In this document: one piece after another, positions 1 through 10,610 of the stretch
Numbering within the stretch: position 1 is the stretch's first letter
How the letters are laid out: each line of letters begins with the position of its first letter
Origin: Actinomycetota bacterium
GTDB taxonomy: Bacteria > Actinomycetota > Actinomycetes > Nanopelagicales > Nanopelagicaceae
DNA length: 41,002 nt
Assembly (NCBI GenBank): GCA_009698675.1
Contig: WLPT01000014.1
Span: forward strand, 1 to 41,002
Reading direction: 5' to 3'
Program-made: the position numbers and the translations under genes
The notes under the pieces: generated by a model
Told to the model about the DNA's origin: nothing
Database searches by the model: none
Seen by the model: only the letters and a program-made list of their open reading frames with translations

Positions 1-2
1 AA

Positions 3-380
3 GAGTTAATGGATCTATGTGAAAGCCGCGGGGTATCCATAGTTTTAGGTAGCATTTTTAATAGTGGGATCCTTGCAACTGGAGTTAAACCTGGTGCCAG
101 ATACCATTATGAAACAGCTAAACCCGAGGTACTATCGAAAGTGACTGCAATTAATGATGTATGTTTAGAATTTGGAGTATCTCTCCCCGCCGCAGCTATC
201 CAATTTGTATCAGCCCATCCAGCAGTTACGAGTGTTTGCATTGGAGCCAGCAATGTTGAGCAGATAAAAAACAATTACAGATTTGTTGCTGAAAGAATTC
301 CACTTGAGTTTTGGGGCGAATTACGGAAGAAGAATTTGATCTCGGATTGGGCGCCGACACCTGGATCCGAAAGAGCTTAA
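3..380 (+). CDS. Aldo/keto reductase, C-terminal part (cut by window start)
   Basis: The reading frame is open from the first bases of the window, so the start lies outside it. The visible residues match the C-terminal part of aldo/keto reductases of the D-threo-aldose 1-dehydrogenase / pyridoxal 4-dehydrogenase type: a strand with FNSGILATG, a helix of the type 'VCLEFGVSLPAAAIQF', then 'HPAVTSVCIGASNVEQI', which is the family's NADPH-binding segment near the C-terminus. These enzymes oxidise or reduce sugars with NAD(P). The catalytic Tyr/Lys/His residues lie upstream and cannot be seen, so the substrate is open. It converges on the nuclease fragment downstream. Confidence 0.8.
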   Translation, partial: ELMDLCESRGVSIVLGSIFNSGILATGVKPGARYHYETAKPEVLSKVTAINDVCLEFGVSLPAAAIQFVSAHPAVTSVCIGASNVEQIKNNYRFVAERIPLEFWGELRKKNLISDWAPTPGSERA

Positions 381-441
381 ACGGGAGTACTGTTCAGATA
401 GAAAGTTTCGCAAGAATGTGAAGGGGTGGTGAGGTGCAGAT

Positions 442-722
442 CTACAAAGTAGCTCCAGCAGGGCTACAAAAAGCACCTGGAGAGACAGTCGCAACTTGAG
501 TTGCGGTTGGTGTAGGTGAAGCACTCGCTGTAGGTGTAGCCGTAGCCGTTGGAGTTGGGCTTGGGCTTGCAGAAGAAGTAGGACTTGGCGTCACCGTTGG
601 AGCCTGAGAAGCGGTAGGTGTCGGTGAAGGGGCTACTTTATTCCCAATAGTTTCATAACCAGGAAGTACATCTACAGAGACATTAGTAATTGGGCATGAT
701 GTGAAATAGCTCTGAATTACAG
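442..722 (-). pseudogene. Out-of-frame Pro/Thr-rich tail of the secreted HNH nuclease
   Basis: On the minus strand, one frame away from the HNH gene that ends at 717, there are about 91 open codons. They begin VIQSYFTSCPITNVSVDV, continue through a long S/P/T/A linker (PSPTPTA-like) and end in VSPGAFCSPAGATL. In related actinobacterial secreted HNH nucleases the catalytic domain continues into such a linker and a short Cys-containing module. A -1 shift after the GE codons near 720-727 would join both parts into one protein. There is no start codon and no separate ribosome site. The final Cys module looks cut short. I read this as the frameshifted 3' part of the upstream gene; a sequencing error or programmed slippage would look the same. 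Confidence 0.6.
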
Positions 723-1271
723 AAACTCTCCTGTATCAAATGTCAGCGAGTATCTAACTTTTACTGCAACCCAAGCTTCAATGTAATTACATTTATACTT
801 TGCAGGTAGCCAAGTTTTCACATCTTGGTCGCCTTTAGAGCGATTTGCGCTCGCTGTTACTGCAATCAAAACTCTTGAATCTGTTAGGTCGTTAGCAAAG
901 TCTTGTCTTTGCTTAGCAGTCCATGCCCAAGCACCTGAACGCCATGCCTCTGCGAGTGGCACAACATGGTCAATATCAAGGCTTGCATCTTTTGTGTAGG
1001 ACTTTCCGTCGTAAGAACTAATCCACTTTCCACCTGTGAGAGTGCACTTGGTACCTTTTTTAGGTTTAACAACCGCCTCAGCAATCAATACTTCCTTGCG
1101 AGTGTCACGACCATTCTTATCAGCGTCAATCCAGTGTTTGAACAGAGTACGGTCGTATCCTCCAACATGCTCAGCTGCCGTTCTTATTTGGATTTCACCT
1201 TCTGCATAAGCCATGTCTACGGGGAGTAACAATCCCAGAATTAGGCTTAGAGATATAAGGCTTCGCTTCAC
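717..1271 (-). CDS. Secreted HNH endonuclease (DUF1524/GmrSD-like)
   Basis: This encodes 184 residues starting at a GTG. An N-terminal Sec signal peptide (KRSLISLSLILGLLLP, cleavage probably after AYA at about residue 23) is followed by an HNH nuclease domain. The metal/catalytic core is DIDHVVPLAEAW, and the second half contains NDLTDSRVLIAVTASANRSKGD, where the conserved Asn and KGD are visible. A Cys pair (CTLTGG and KYKCNYI) could form a disulfide. The family degrades DNA outside the cell, probably for nutrient or phosphate scavenging or in competition. The frame stops at 717, while a Pro/Thr-rich tail typical of the family continues in another frame. The enzyme may therefore be active but tail-less. 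A TAAGGT box sits 6 bases before the GTG. Confidence 0.8.
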   Translation of the reverse strand: MKRSLISLSLILGLLLPVDMAYAEGEIQIRTAAEHVGGYDRTLFKHWIDADKNGRDTRKEVLIAEAVVKPKKGTKCTLTGGKWISSYDGKSYTKDASLDIDHVVPLAEAWRSGAWAWTAKQRQDFANDLTDSRVLIAVTASANRSKGDQDVKTWLPAKYKCNYIEAWVAVKVRYSLTFDTGEFL

Positions 1272-1277
1272 CTCATC

Positions 1278-1283
1278 ACCTTA
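1278..1283 (-). promoter_or_regulatory. Putative leaderless -10 box of the HNH nuclease gene
   Basis: Minus strand TAAGGT, then 6 bases, then the GTG start. This fits TAnnnT with transcription beginning at or next to the start codon. No Shine-Dalgarno is seen. Confidence 0.45.
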
Positions 1284-1380
1284 TTCGGCTACCCTTAATT
1301 TGCCCATGTTTTGCCCAGGAATTAGGTTTAGTTGCAGGTATTTGAACCAAATAAATGCACTGTAAACTGGTTAAATAAGC

Positions 1381-1472
1381 GTAGATGAGAGATAGGACAA
1401 CCCTGCAGTCCTTACTGCTAACGAGGTAAGGGGTTAAACCCTTCAGGAGTTCAAATCTCCTCGTCTCCGCCA
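1381..1472 (+). tRNA. tRNA-Ser(GCU)-like gene, probably a remnant or att site
   Basis: The 3' half (1415-1472) is a good tRNA-Ser: anticodon loop CTGCTAA with GCT at 1417-1419, CGAGG, a long variable arm (AAGGG...CCCTT), T-arm AGGAG-TTCAAAT-CTCCT, acceptor strand CGTCTCC, G and CCA. The 5' half is poor. GTAGATG pairs with the 3' acceptor strand at 6 of 7 positions, the anticodon stem (CCTTA against CGAGG) has a closing mismatch, and no normal D-arm can be drawn. Total length (92 nt) fits tRNA-Ser. It is either a decayed tRNA or a tRNA 3' end left by integration of an element at the anticodon loop. A diverged functional tRNA is less likely. Confidence 0.5.
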
Positions 1473-1564
1473 GATTGATTTCATCCGTAAGGATTCTTCT
1501 ATCTCCAAATTAGGATTGAACTTTATTAATTTGGTTTTCCTGCGTGCAAATGAGCTCGGGGATA

Positions 1565-1570
1565 TAACAT
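1565..1570 (+). promoter_or_regulatory. Putative leaderless -10 box for the cysteine-pair repeat protein
   Basis: TAACAT followed by 7 bases and the GTG start at 1578. No ribosome binding site is seen between them. Confidence 0.4.
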
Positions 1571-1577
1571 TCACCCC

Positions 1578-2639
1578 GTGAAAAAATTTCTGCCCTTGAT
1601 CTTGCTTGCTCTTTTTGGGGTATTACTTCCCAACAACGCCCAAGCAGATACTGCGAAAATTCCTGGAAATTACTACCGACTTAGTTATTCCTGTGCAGCA
1701 CCCGGTGTTTGTTCTGCCATTAAAGGTGCAAGTGACGATGCCGCTACTGATCAACAATTACTCATCACAGTGTATGACGGTAGCCAGAATAATTTTGGAA
1801 CTGCCAAAGTCTTTGATGTTTCAGAGGATTTAGCAGCATTGCCTAAGGGTGGATTAACTATTCCAGAGGGCCATGCTCAAGGCCTATTTTGTATGAGCGT
1901 AGGAAACTGCGAGGGAATTGTTAAATTTGTTACGGGCGGAACAGCAAGCAAAATCCCAAGTGACTATGACATGGCAAAGCCTTTCAATGTTTCAACCTTT
2001 CTTGTCAGTGAAGTGTCTGGAGTATGGCAAAAACCCGAACTTATAAAGACTCTTGATGTGCTGAACCACCAAATCCCACAAAACTATTTTTGGACTGGTG
2101 ATATTTGGTGCGCTTCACATGGGAACTGCAATATTATTGGGAACATTGGTGGTGCCAAACAATCACAGCACAAAATTGGTTTTAGTGAATACCTTGGTCT
2201 GAATCCATATTTTCTCTCACAAGTCGATGGAGTTTGGGGCCAACCTCAATTTCTAATGAATAATCAGCTTGCAAACCGCGGAGCGTATTTTCTCTTACTC
2301 CAATGCAAAGATCTTTTGCAGTGTGCAGTTTATGGAGAAATGATTCCTTCTGCTTCAGTTCAAACGAATTTGATTCGAAAGTATGCAATTCCAGGTTTGC
2401 CACAGTCAAAAAAATTGCCAGGAAATTCTGCCATCCCCCTTGGAGTTAATTTCATTATGACGAATGGCAAGTGGAGTAAGCCAAACCTGACTCGCGGGTT
2501 TGCTTTTGTAGGAGCTCCGTATGCAAAGAGTACTGTTTTTACTGAGTTCCCAGCTGAAAGTTTTAATTCAATACCAACTGCAAATGTGATGCCGTGCATA
2601 AAGAAATGGAATTGTCAGTTCGCACCGTCGATGCCTTAA
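1578..2639 (+). CDS. Secreted cysteine-pair repeat protein (beta-propeller-like)
   Basis: 353 residues starting at GTG. The signal peptide is KKFLPLILLALFGVLLPNNAQA, with cleavage near residue 24. The mature part has five C-x5-C pairs (CAAPGVC, CMSVGNC, CASHGNC, CKDLLQC, CIKKWNC). The middle ones are each followed by a strand pair such as FLVSEVSGVW, FLSQVDGVWG or FIMTNGKWS. This resembles the actinobacterial extracellular repeat 'C-x-S-x-G-N-C ... VVSE-x-G-x-W-G', which is probably a beta-propeller blade with a disulfide per blade. No catalytic residues are recognised, so function is unknown; surface binding is a guess. The last repeat has the Cys pair but no following strands, so the C-terminus appears cut. 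In the same frame the sequence stays open for 60 codons beyond the stop. Confidence 0.75.
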   Translation: MKKFLPLILLALFGVLLPNNAQADTAKIPGNYYRLSYSCAAPGVCSAIKGASDDAATDQQLLITVYDGSQNNFGTAKVFDVSEDLAALPKGGLTIPEGHAQGLFCMSVGNCEGIVKFVTGGTASKIPSDYDMAKPFNVSTFLVSEVSGVWQKPELIKTLDVLNHQIPQNYFWTGDIWCASHGNCNIIGNIGGAKQSQHKIGFSEYLGLNPYFLSQVDGVWGQPQFLMNNQLANRGAYFLLLQCKDLLQCAVYGEMIPSASVQTNLIRKYAIPGLPQSKKLPGNSAIPLGVNFIMTNGKWSKPNLTRGFAFVGAPYAKSTVFTEFPAESFNSIPTANVMPCIKKWNCQFAPSMP

Positions 2640-2912
2640 ATTTTTTGCAAATATTGTACGAGTTGGAAATTATTTGCCCGCGGCTATGCTTCTAGTACAT
2701 TTGGCTTTTCTCATGCACTTAACCCACTTAACCCACTGGATCCTTCGTATTCTGCCAATTACCTTAAAGATCCCAGAAGCAAATCCAACACTGATGGCAG
2801 GCCTGGCACCAAGTATGCGTAAGTTGGCACCATCATTCCCCGGAAAATCTATGCAAACTCGGGTAAGCCAGTTTTAATTGAGGAGGTGGACCAGTTTCAT
2901 AGGAATTTTCAC

Positions 2913-3022
2913 GGCTCCGCAAACGTCCAAGTAACGCTCGGGAGGGAAAGCCCCTCGTACATCAGCCTGTGTGCCCACCCAACCGAGGCCTAGCTCCGGT
3001 TGGGTGGGTTGGAAGTAGAGCC
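2913..3022 (+). ncRNA. Structured RNA candidate, three-way-junction fold
   Basis: By eye the segment folds into a closing helix GGCTC (2913-2917) with GAGCC (3018-3022). Inside it is an arm GAGGG (2942-2946) with CCCTC (2952-2956), extended by GTA/CG with GTAC across an internal loop. A second arm is a perfect 12-bp helix, 2974-2985 with 2997-3008 (CCCACCCAACCG with its complement) and an 11-base loop. No T-run follows, so it is not a standard terminator. It could be the 5' leader of the collagen-like mRNA, 155 bases upstream of its start, or an independent small RNA. I cannot match it to a known riboswitch class. Confidence 0.4.
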
Positions 3023-3100
3023 AAGAGTTCGTTAAATATTTTTAGAAAGGGTGATTCTGGGGGCTACAAAAAGGGAAATTTGCATTATGCTTTGTCCGCA

Positions 3101-3135
3101 CAAAGTGTAGCGGGACATAGTCCGGCCACACTTTG
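3101..3135 (+). promoter_or_regulatory. Long imperfect hairpin upstream of the collagen-like gene
   Basis: CAAAGTGT (3101-3108) pairs with ACACTTTG (3128-3135). Inside, GC pairs with GC and GGAC (3112-3115) with GTCC (3119-3122) around an ATA loop, with two mismatched pairs. It ends 41 bases before the start codon and has no T-run. It may be an operator, an mRNA-leader structure, or a remnant of a small mobile element. Confidence 0.4.
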
Positions 3136-3176
3136 GAAATTCAAGGTGAGATATTTTTCACAGCAGAGGAGCGGGT

Positions 3177-6269
<3,093 letters not shown>

Positions 6270-6286
6270 TCCGAATAAGATGAGCC

Positions 6287-6808
6287 ATGACTCTTAGGAC
6301 TAATTTTTTTATCCTGGAAGGAGTGGGGGATTATCAAATATCCTTCACTCCTGACTCGGGAGATGTTCCTACAACTTCGGCTATTTACCTCTCATTAAGA
6401 AATGGCTTTCTAGCGTCAATTGAAGCGAGCAAAGGCACCGTTGCAAATGGTGCATACGGGTACCTCAGAGATGCAATCATTCAGCAATCCGTCTCTGCGG
6501 GTGGTTATATCGAAAATCTCGACGAGAATTTTCCCAACGATATTGTTGAGGGCGTTAAAGGCGACAGCGGCGAAAACCAATTTCGCCACCATATGTTTAA
6601 ATTTGGCGAAAACTGCATAACCATTCATCTAACGCTCCTACTAAATTACGACGGGAATGATGTAGGCGTAATGAGGCAATTACTCACCAGCATAAAATTA
6701 AATTATAAGGAAGAGATCCCTGGTGAAATCGGCGAATATCTCCAAATCATCGTCGATCCGAACCATAATCTTTCGAAAATTGGCACGGAAGGAGTAGTTA
6801 ATCTATGA
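6287..6808 (+). CDS. Hypothetical protein, 173 aa, next to collagen-like gene
   Basis: Not recognised. It starts 17 bases after the collagen-like gene, so co-transcription is likely. There is no signal peptide or membrane segment. The sequence reads as an alternating beta/alpha cytoplasmic protein: an N-terminal beta part (FFILEGVGDYQISF), an acidic middle, then HLTLLLNYDGNDVGVMRQLLTSIKLN. A TAAGAT lies 5 bases before the ATG and might allow separate leaderless transcription, slightly closer than the other examples here. Position suggests a role with the collagen-like protein (chaperone, secretion or modification), but nothing in the sequence proves this. Confidence 0.65.
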   Translation: MTLRTNFFILEGVGDYQISFTPDSGDVPTTSAIYLSLRNGFLASIEASKGTVANGAYGYLRDAIIQQSVSAGGYIENLDENFPNDIVEGVKGDSGENQFRHHMFKFGENCITIHLTLLLNYDGNDVGVMRQLLTSIKLNYKEEIPGEIGEYLQIIVDPNHNLSKIGTEGVVNL

Positions 6809-6888
6809 GGCCAGGAATCTAACCTCTATCCTTGGTATATCCAATACAAAAATAGATTAACACATCACTAAGAACGGATCTGGCAGTA

Positions 6889-7875
6889 ATGAAAATTGTC
6901 TTACACATCGGGGCAGATAAGACTGGTACTACTGCTATCCAGCAATTCCTAGCACAAAACATTGAATTGCTTAATTCGGCAAGAATTGAATATCCAAATA
7001 TTTTGCCTAATGACATTTATCCAAGGGCTCATGGCTGGGCTGCCATTGACGGAATAAATGTAAATGGCAATGGCTATCCTTTATTTGAAGATTTCTCTCT
7101 GTTACAGAAGATAGTAAATACCCTAATCCTAGATCCAATTAATCACAATAAAACATTTATATTTAGTAGTGAAAGATTATTAAAAACCTTTGCAGACGAA
7201 TTTACTTGGAATAATCTCGCGCAGATTTCCGAATCGAACAATGTAAAGATTGCAATAATTGCTTATTGTCGAGATGCGATTCCATATCTTGCAAGCATGT
7301 ATACCGAACAAATCAAGTCTGCCGGGGAGAGCCGCAAATTTAGTGAATATATTTCTGGAGTTCCAACTAACCCAGATCTTGCACCGCATTTTCAATACTT
7401 CCCCCAAATTCTCCAACTTTCAAGGAACTTCCCACAGTTAGAGTTTTCGATATTTCGATATGAGACGTATAAAAAAGATCTCGCTGAGCACTTTTTGCTG
7501 GCGGCAACTAATTCAACCCTTTTGGGCGTGCTCCCACCTAAAGGTGATGCCAATAGGAGTCTGACTAATCTTGAAGGCAACTTTTTGGTAGGACTAAATG
7601 AAGTAAACCCAGATTTAGGCAGGCAAATTGGCTGGCGAATTACAGCACTTCCCGCAATCGACGATAGGAAATTAACGATTTCGGAAGGGGACATCGGAGA
7701 CGCGAAACCTTTGTGTGAAGATTATGTCTCAGCGATGAGAAAATTGGTTCTTGGAAGTGAAAGTCCGGAAATCGGGGACCTCGATTCGAATCCTGATAGT
7801 TCTTTTAGATATGGGAATGAACAAATTCATCAGCTTGGCAAATTTATTGGGAACTTTATTAAGGATGGGAAATAA
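6889..7875 (+). CDS. Sulfotransferase-like protein
   Basis: 328 residues. The N-terminus KIVLHIGADKTGTTAIQ is a PAPS 5'-phosphosulfate-binding loop (H-x-G-x-x-K-T-G-T-T), and the later FIFSSERLL and AIIAYCRDAIPYLASMY segments match the 3'-phosphate-binding part (R-D...S) of the family. These enzymes move sulfate from PAPS to a hydroxyl or amine of a sugar or other acceptor. The gene lies between the collagen-like gene and glycosyltransferases and ends 4 bases before the next start. PAPS synthesis genes lie 5-8 kb away on the other strand. The acceptor is unknown; a surface glycan is the most natural guess. The start has neither a clear ribosome site nor a -10 box. Confidence 0.7.
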   Translation: MKIVLHIGADKTGTTAIQQFLAQNIELLNSARIEYPNILPNDIYPRAHGWAAIDGINVNGNGYPLFEDFSLLQKIVNTLILDPINHNKTFIFSSERLLKTFADEFTWNNLAQISESNNVKIAIIAYCRDAIPYLASMYTEQIKSAGESRKFSEYISGVPTNPDLAPHFQYFPQILQLSRNFPQLEFSIFRYETYKKDLAEHFLLAATNSTLLGVLPPKGDANRSLTNLEGNFLVGLNEVNPDLGRQIGWRITALPAIDDRKLTISEGDIGDAKPLCEDYVSAMRKLVLGSESPEIGDLDSNPDSSFRYGNEQIHQLGKFIGNFIKDGK

Positions 7876-7879
7876 AGCC

Positions 7880-8962
7880 ATGAAAATCGCGATTTATACG
7901 ATTGCGCTTAATGAGGAGAAGCATGTAAAGGATTGGTTCGAGTCTGGAAAAGACGCCGACCTCCTATTTATTGCCGACACTGGCTCCACCGATAAAACAG
8001 TGGCTGAAGCTCAAAAGCTTGGAATAGAAGTACAAGAAATTTCGGTTACTCCATGGAGATTTGATACTGCTAGAAACGCATCACTAGCACTTCTCCCCAA
8101 AGATATAGATATGTGCATACAGCTTGATATGGATGAGACCTTATCGCCGGGCTGGCGGAAAGAAGTGGAAGTAGCATTTTCCGATGGAAATTTCTGGCCG
8201 TCATATAAGCAGGTGACTAGCTGGAGTCCGGATGGTGAACCAATCAACTACTTCCATTACTTTAAGATTCACCATAGACATAATTTTGCGTGGAAATACC
8301 CTATTCATGAGGTCATTGAACCAACCGATGGGAAGTTTTATTCGCGAAAAGAAATAAACGTACGTGCTTATCACAAACAAGACCTATCTAAAGATAGAAC
8401 AAGTTATTTAAATCTTTTGCAAACTGCCGTTAGTGAATCACCTAATGATTGGCGGATGAATCACTATCTCTGCAGAGAATATAGTTATAAAGCAGATTTT
8501 CAGAACGTTATCCTTAGCGCATACAAGGCCCTAGATATCGAGTACGGCTGGGATCTAGAGCGAGCATCAACTTGTATCTGGGCTTCACAAGCGGCGCAGG
8601 CTTTGGGCTACACACATTGGGCATACGAATGGGCAAAGAAAGCCACGCAAGAGGCACCGGAATTTTACGAAGCCTGGCACTGGCGCGCTCAGACAGCTCA
8701 CTTATTGCGCAAGTGGGCAGATTGTTACTACTCAGCAACAAAAATTGATTCCTTGATGATGCAAGTAAGCCATTTGCATAATCGTGATGCATGGGATTGG
8801 TGGGGTTTTGATCTGGCAGCGCTCTCTGCACATAAATTAGGTTTTCATCAAGAAGCAGTTGGCTTTGGCCTTCGTGCCATTAAAGGAAATCCGACTTTAG
8901 AACGTTTGGCTACAAATCAGATATTCTATGAAAAGAGCTTAGAAGAAAGCTTGAATCCCTAA
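7880..8962 (+). CDS. Family 2 glycosyltransferase with C-terminal TPR-like region
   Basis: I choose the ATG at 7880 because an in-frame upstream alternative would overlap the previous gene by over 120 bases, and because the product then begins MKIAIYTIALNEEKH, as in its paralog at 9.5 kb. It has 361 residues. The GT2 (GT-A fold) core shows the first beta strand with NEE, IADTGSTDKT as nucleotide-sugar binding region, and LDMDE as the DxD-type metal site. From about residue 180 the protein is helical with TPR-like pairs (NDWRMNHYLCREYSY; EAWHWRAQTAHLLRKW). No membrane segment is present, so it acts in the cytoplasm, probably adding sugars to a lipid- or protein-bound acceptor. It is about as long as its paralog, with which it brackets a methyltransferase. 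Confidence 0.8.
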   Translation: MKIAIYTIALNEEKHVKDWFESGKDADLLFIADTGSTDKTVAEAQKLGIEVQEISVTPWRFDTARNASLALLPKDIDMCIQLDMDETLSPGWRKEVEVAFSDGNFWPSYKQVTSWSPDGEPINYFHYFKIHHRHNFAWKYPIHEVIEPTDGKFYSRKEINVRAYHKQDLSKDRTSYLNLLQTAVSESPNDWRMNHYLCREYSYKADFQNVILSAYKALDIEYGWDLERASTCIWASQAAQALGYTHWAYEWAKKATQEAPEFYEAWHWRAQTAHLLRKWADCYYSATKIDSLMMQVSHLHNRDAWDWWGFDLAALSAHKLGFHQEAVGFGLRAIKGNPTLERLATNQIFYEKSLEESLNP

Positions 8963-8976
8963 AGAATGGAGACACG

Positions 8977-9552
8977 ATGACAAACTATCCAAATTGGTTT
9001 AATGGTCGCGTAGCACAACTTAATTTTGAAAAATTTCTCCTTGCTTATGCAGGCCAAGAAGTTAACTTTTTACAGATTGGCGCTTACACAGGCGATGCAA
9101 CGGAATGGCTATTCGCGAATATTTTAACAAATCAAAATTCGACACTTACCGATGTCGATACTTGGGAGGGTTCAGATGAACCAGCCCATGATCAATTGAA
9201 TTGGTTGAACGTTGAAGATACTTATGATTTACGCACACTGAAATTCCAAAATGAAAATCGTTTATTTAAACATAAAATGATGAGTGACTCGTTCTTCGCA
9301 AATGACGCTAAAAGCTACGATTTTATTTATATTGACGGTGACCACAAAGCCTCATCCGTCTTACAGGATGGGATAAATGCAATCGCTAGGTTAAAACCAG
9401 GTGGAATCATTGCATTTGATGACTACCAATGGTCCCTGGGTAAGGGTCCTGCGTTTGAGCCCAAACCGGCGATTGATGCAATCCGATTATGTTACGCAGA
9501 TTCCTTAACTGTATTTGAATTAGAATATCAAGCATGGATGACCAAACATTGA
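8977..9552 (+). CDS. Class I SAM-dependent methyltransferase
   Basis: 191 residues, with GGAG about 6 bases before the ATG. The Rossmann-like core shows motif I as NFLQIGAYTGDATEWL, a later YDFIYIDGDHKASSVLQD and LKPGGIIAFDDYQW. This IDGDH...GG-x-x-x-x-DD pattern is that of the Methyltransf_24 family, often found in polysaccharide clusters. Placed between two GT2-TPR genes, it probably methylates a sugar or another component of the same glycan; substrate unknown. It overlaps the next gene by a few bases, which suggests translational coupling. Confidence 0.8.
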   Translation: MTNYPNWFNGRVAQLNFEKFLLAYAGQEVNFLQIGAYTGDATEWLFANILTNQNSTLTDVDTWEGSDEPAHDQLNWLNVEDTYDLRTLKFQNENRLFKHKMMSDSFFANDAKSYDFIYIDGDHKASSVLQDGINAIARLKPGGIIAFDDYQWSLGKGPAFEPKPAIDAIRLCYADSLTVFELEYQAWMTKH

Positions 9553-10610
9553 AAATAGCCGTTTATACCATTGCGCTGAATGAAGAAAATTTTGTTCAGA
9601 GATGGTTTGACAGTGCAAAAGATGCGGATTATCTACTAATTGCAGATACCGGATCTAACGACAAAACTGTTGGGATAGCCAAGTCTTTAGGAATAAATGT
9701 AATCAATGTAAATATCAAACCCTGGCGATTCGATATGGCTCGCAATGCCGCACTTGCTGCCATCCCAAGTGAAATAGATTTTTGTATTTCCTTAGACATG
9801 GATGAAGTACTTATTCCGGGGTGGAAAAAAGAATTTGACACGCTTCCGCCTGGCGTCACTCGCCCTAGATATAACTTTGTCTATACGTTTGATAAGGAAG
9901 GCAAGGCGATTCACTCTTTTGTTGGGGACAAAATTCACTTACGTAATTATTATCGTTGGAAAAATCCTGTGCACGAAATTTTATTACCATACGGTGTCAA
10001 AGAGATTGAGCACCACATAAACCTAGAAATGCACCATTACCCAGATACATCCAAGAGCAGAGGGCAGTATCTATCTTTACTTGAGCTTTCCGTCGCTGAA
10101 GACCCTCTGGATGATCGTGCAGCGTTCTGGTTGGCGCGAGAATATTTTTTTTATAAGCGAAATGAAGAATCTAAAAACGCTTTCAAAAAGTACTTAGAGG
10201 ATTTCCCACGAGCTTGGTATGCAGAAAGAGCATGGGCGTATAAATTTTTGGCCAATATCGAAGGCGAAAACCGCGAAGATTATTTAATCCTCGCTTCCCA
10301 GTTGGCTCCAGAGTTCCGCGAAATTTGGGTCGAACTTGCAGAGCATTACCGTCAATTAAAGAATTGGGCAAAATGCTTTGAGACGGCTCTAAGAGCAAAT
10401 GCACTTACGGTAAGGCCTGATATTTATTTGACGGATCAACGAATTTGGGATGGGCCGGCAGTTTATGATTTGTTGGCTTTGTCATCGCATTATCTTGGAA
10501 AAAATGCCGAGGCAAGAGAATTTGGATTAAAAGCGGTCGAACTTGCTCCTGAAGATGAACGACTAAAGAAGAATGTAGTTTTCTACTCTGAAGCATTGGA
10601 GCGAGAATAG
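9534..10610 (+). CDS. Family 2 glycosyltransferase with TPR-like region (paralog)
   Basis: 358 residues from the ATG at 9534. A TTG at 9549, which shares TTGA with the upstream stop codon, would give a product beginning KIAVYTIALNEE exactly like the paralog at 7880 and is an equally good start. Conserved parts are IADTGSNDKT, KPWRFDMARNAALA, LDMDE and a helical second half (FWLAREYFFYKR; EIWVELAEHYRQL). It is clearly homologous to the 7.9 kb gene along its whole length, so the two arose by duplication and probably add different or successive sugars. The next gene starts immediately after its stop. Confidence 0.8.
   Translation: MDDQTLKIAVYTIALNEENFVQRWFDSAKDADYLLIADTGSNDKTVGIAKSLGINVINVNIKPWRFDMARNAALAAIPSEIDFCISLDMDEVLIPGWKKEFDTLPPGVTRPRYNFVYTFDKEGKAIHSFVGDKIHLRNYYRWKNPVHEILLPYGVKEIEHHINLEMHHYPDTSKSRGQYLSLLELSVAEDPLDDRAAFWLAREYFFYKRNEESKNAFKKYLEDFPRAWYAERAWAYKFLANIEGENREDYLILASQLAPEFREIWVELAEHYRQLKNWAKCFETALRANALTVRPDIYLTDQRIWDGPAVYDLLALSSHYLGKNAEAREFGLKAVELAPEDERLKKNVVFYSEALERE

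Larger units (their letters stand above)
2640..3176. other. Gene-poor 537-bp stretch before the collagen-like gene
   Basis: No convincing gene. Bases 2640-2822 continue open in the frame of the upstream protein (including LNPLNPLDP) and then stop. The stretch contains a three-helix RNA candidate (2913-3022) and a long imperfect hairpin (3101-3135). A purine-rich GAGGAGGTG at about 2880-2888 precedes only a 34-codon frame. An ATG-less-looking frame at 2969-3208 runs through the hairpins and is probably chance. Confidence 0.6.

Noticed and set aside
321-524. 67-codon minus-strand frame near the aldo/keto reductase end
   Set aside because: It overlaps the reductase 3' end and the nuclease tail in another frame and has low-complexity composition caused by the Pro/Thr repeat.
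2974-3022. GGAAGTAG after a hairpin, recalling the glutamine (glnA) riboswitch
   Set aside because: Only that short string matches; the conserved flanking core is missing, and that class is known mainly from cyanobacteria.
7751-7879. N-terminal extension of the first GT2-TPR gene
   Set aside because: It overlaps the upstream sulfotransferase-like gene almost completely, and the paralog starts exactly at the later methionine.
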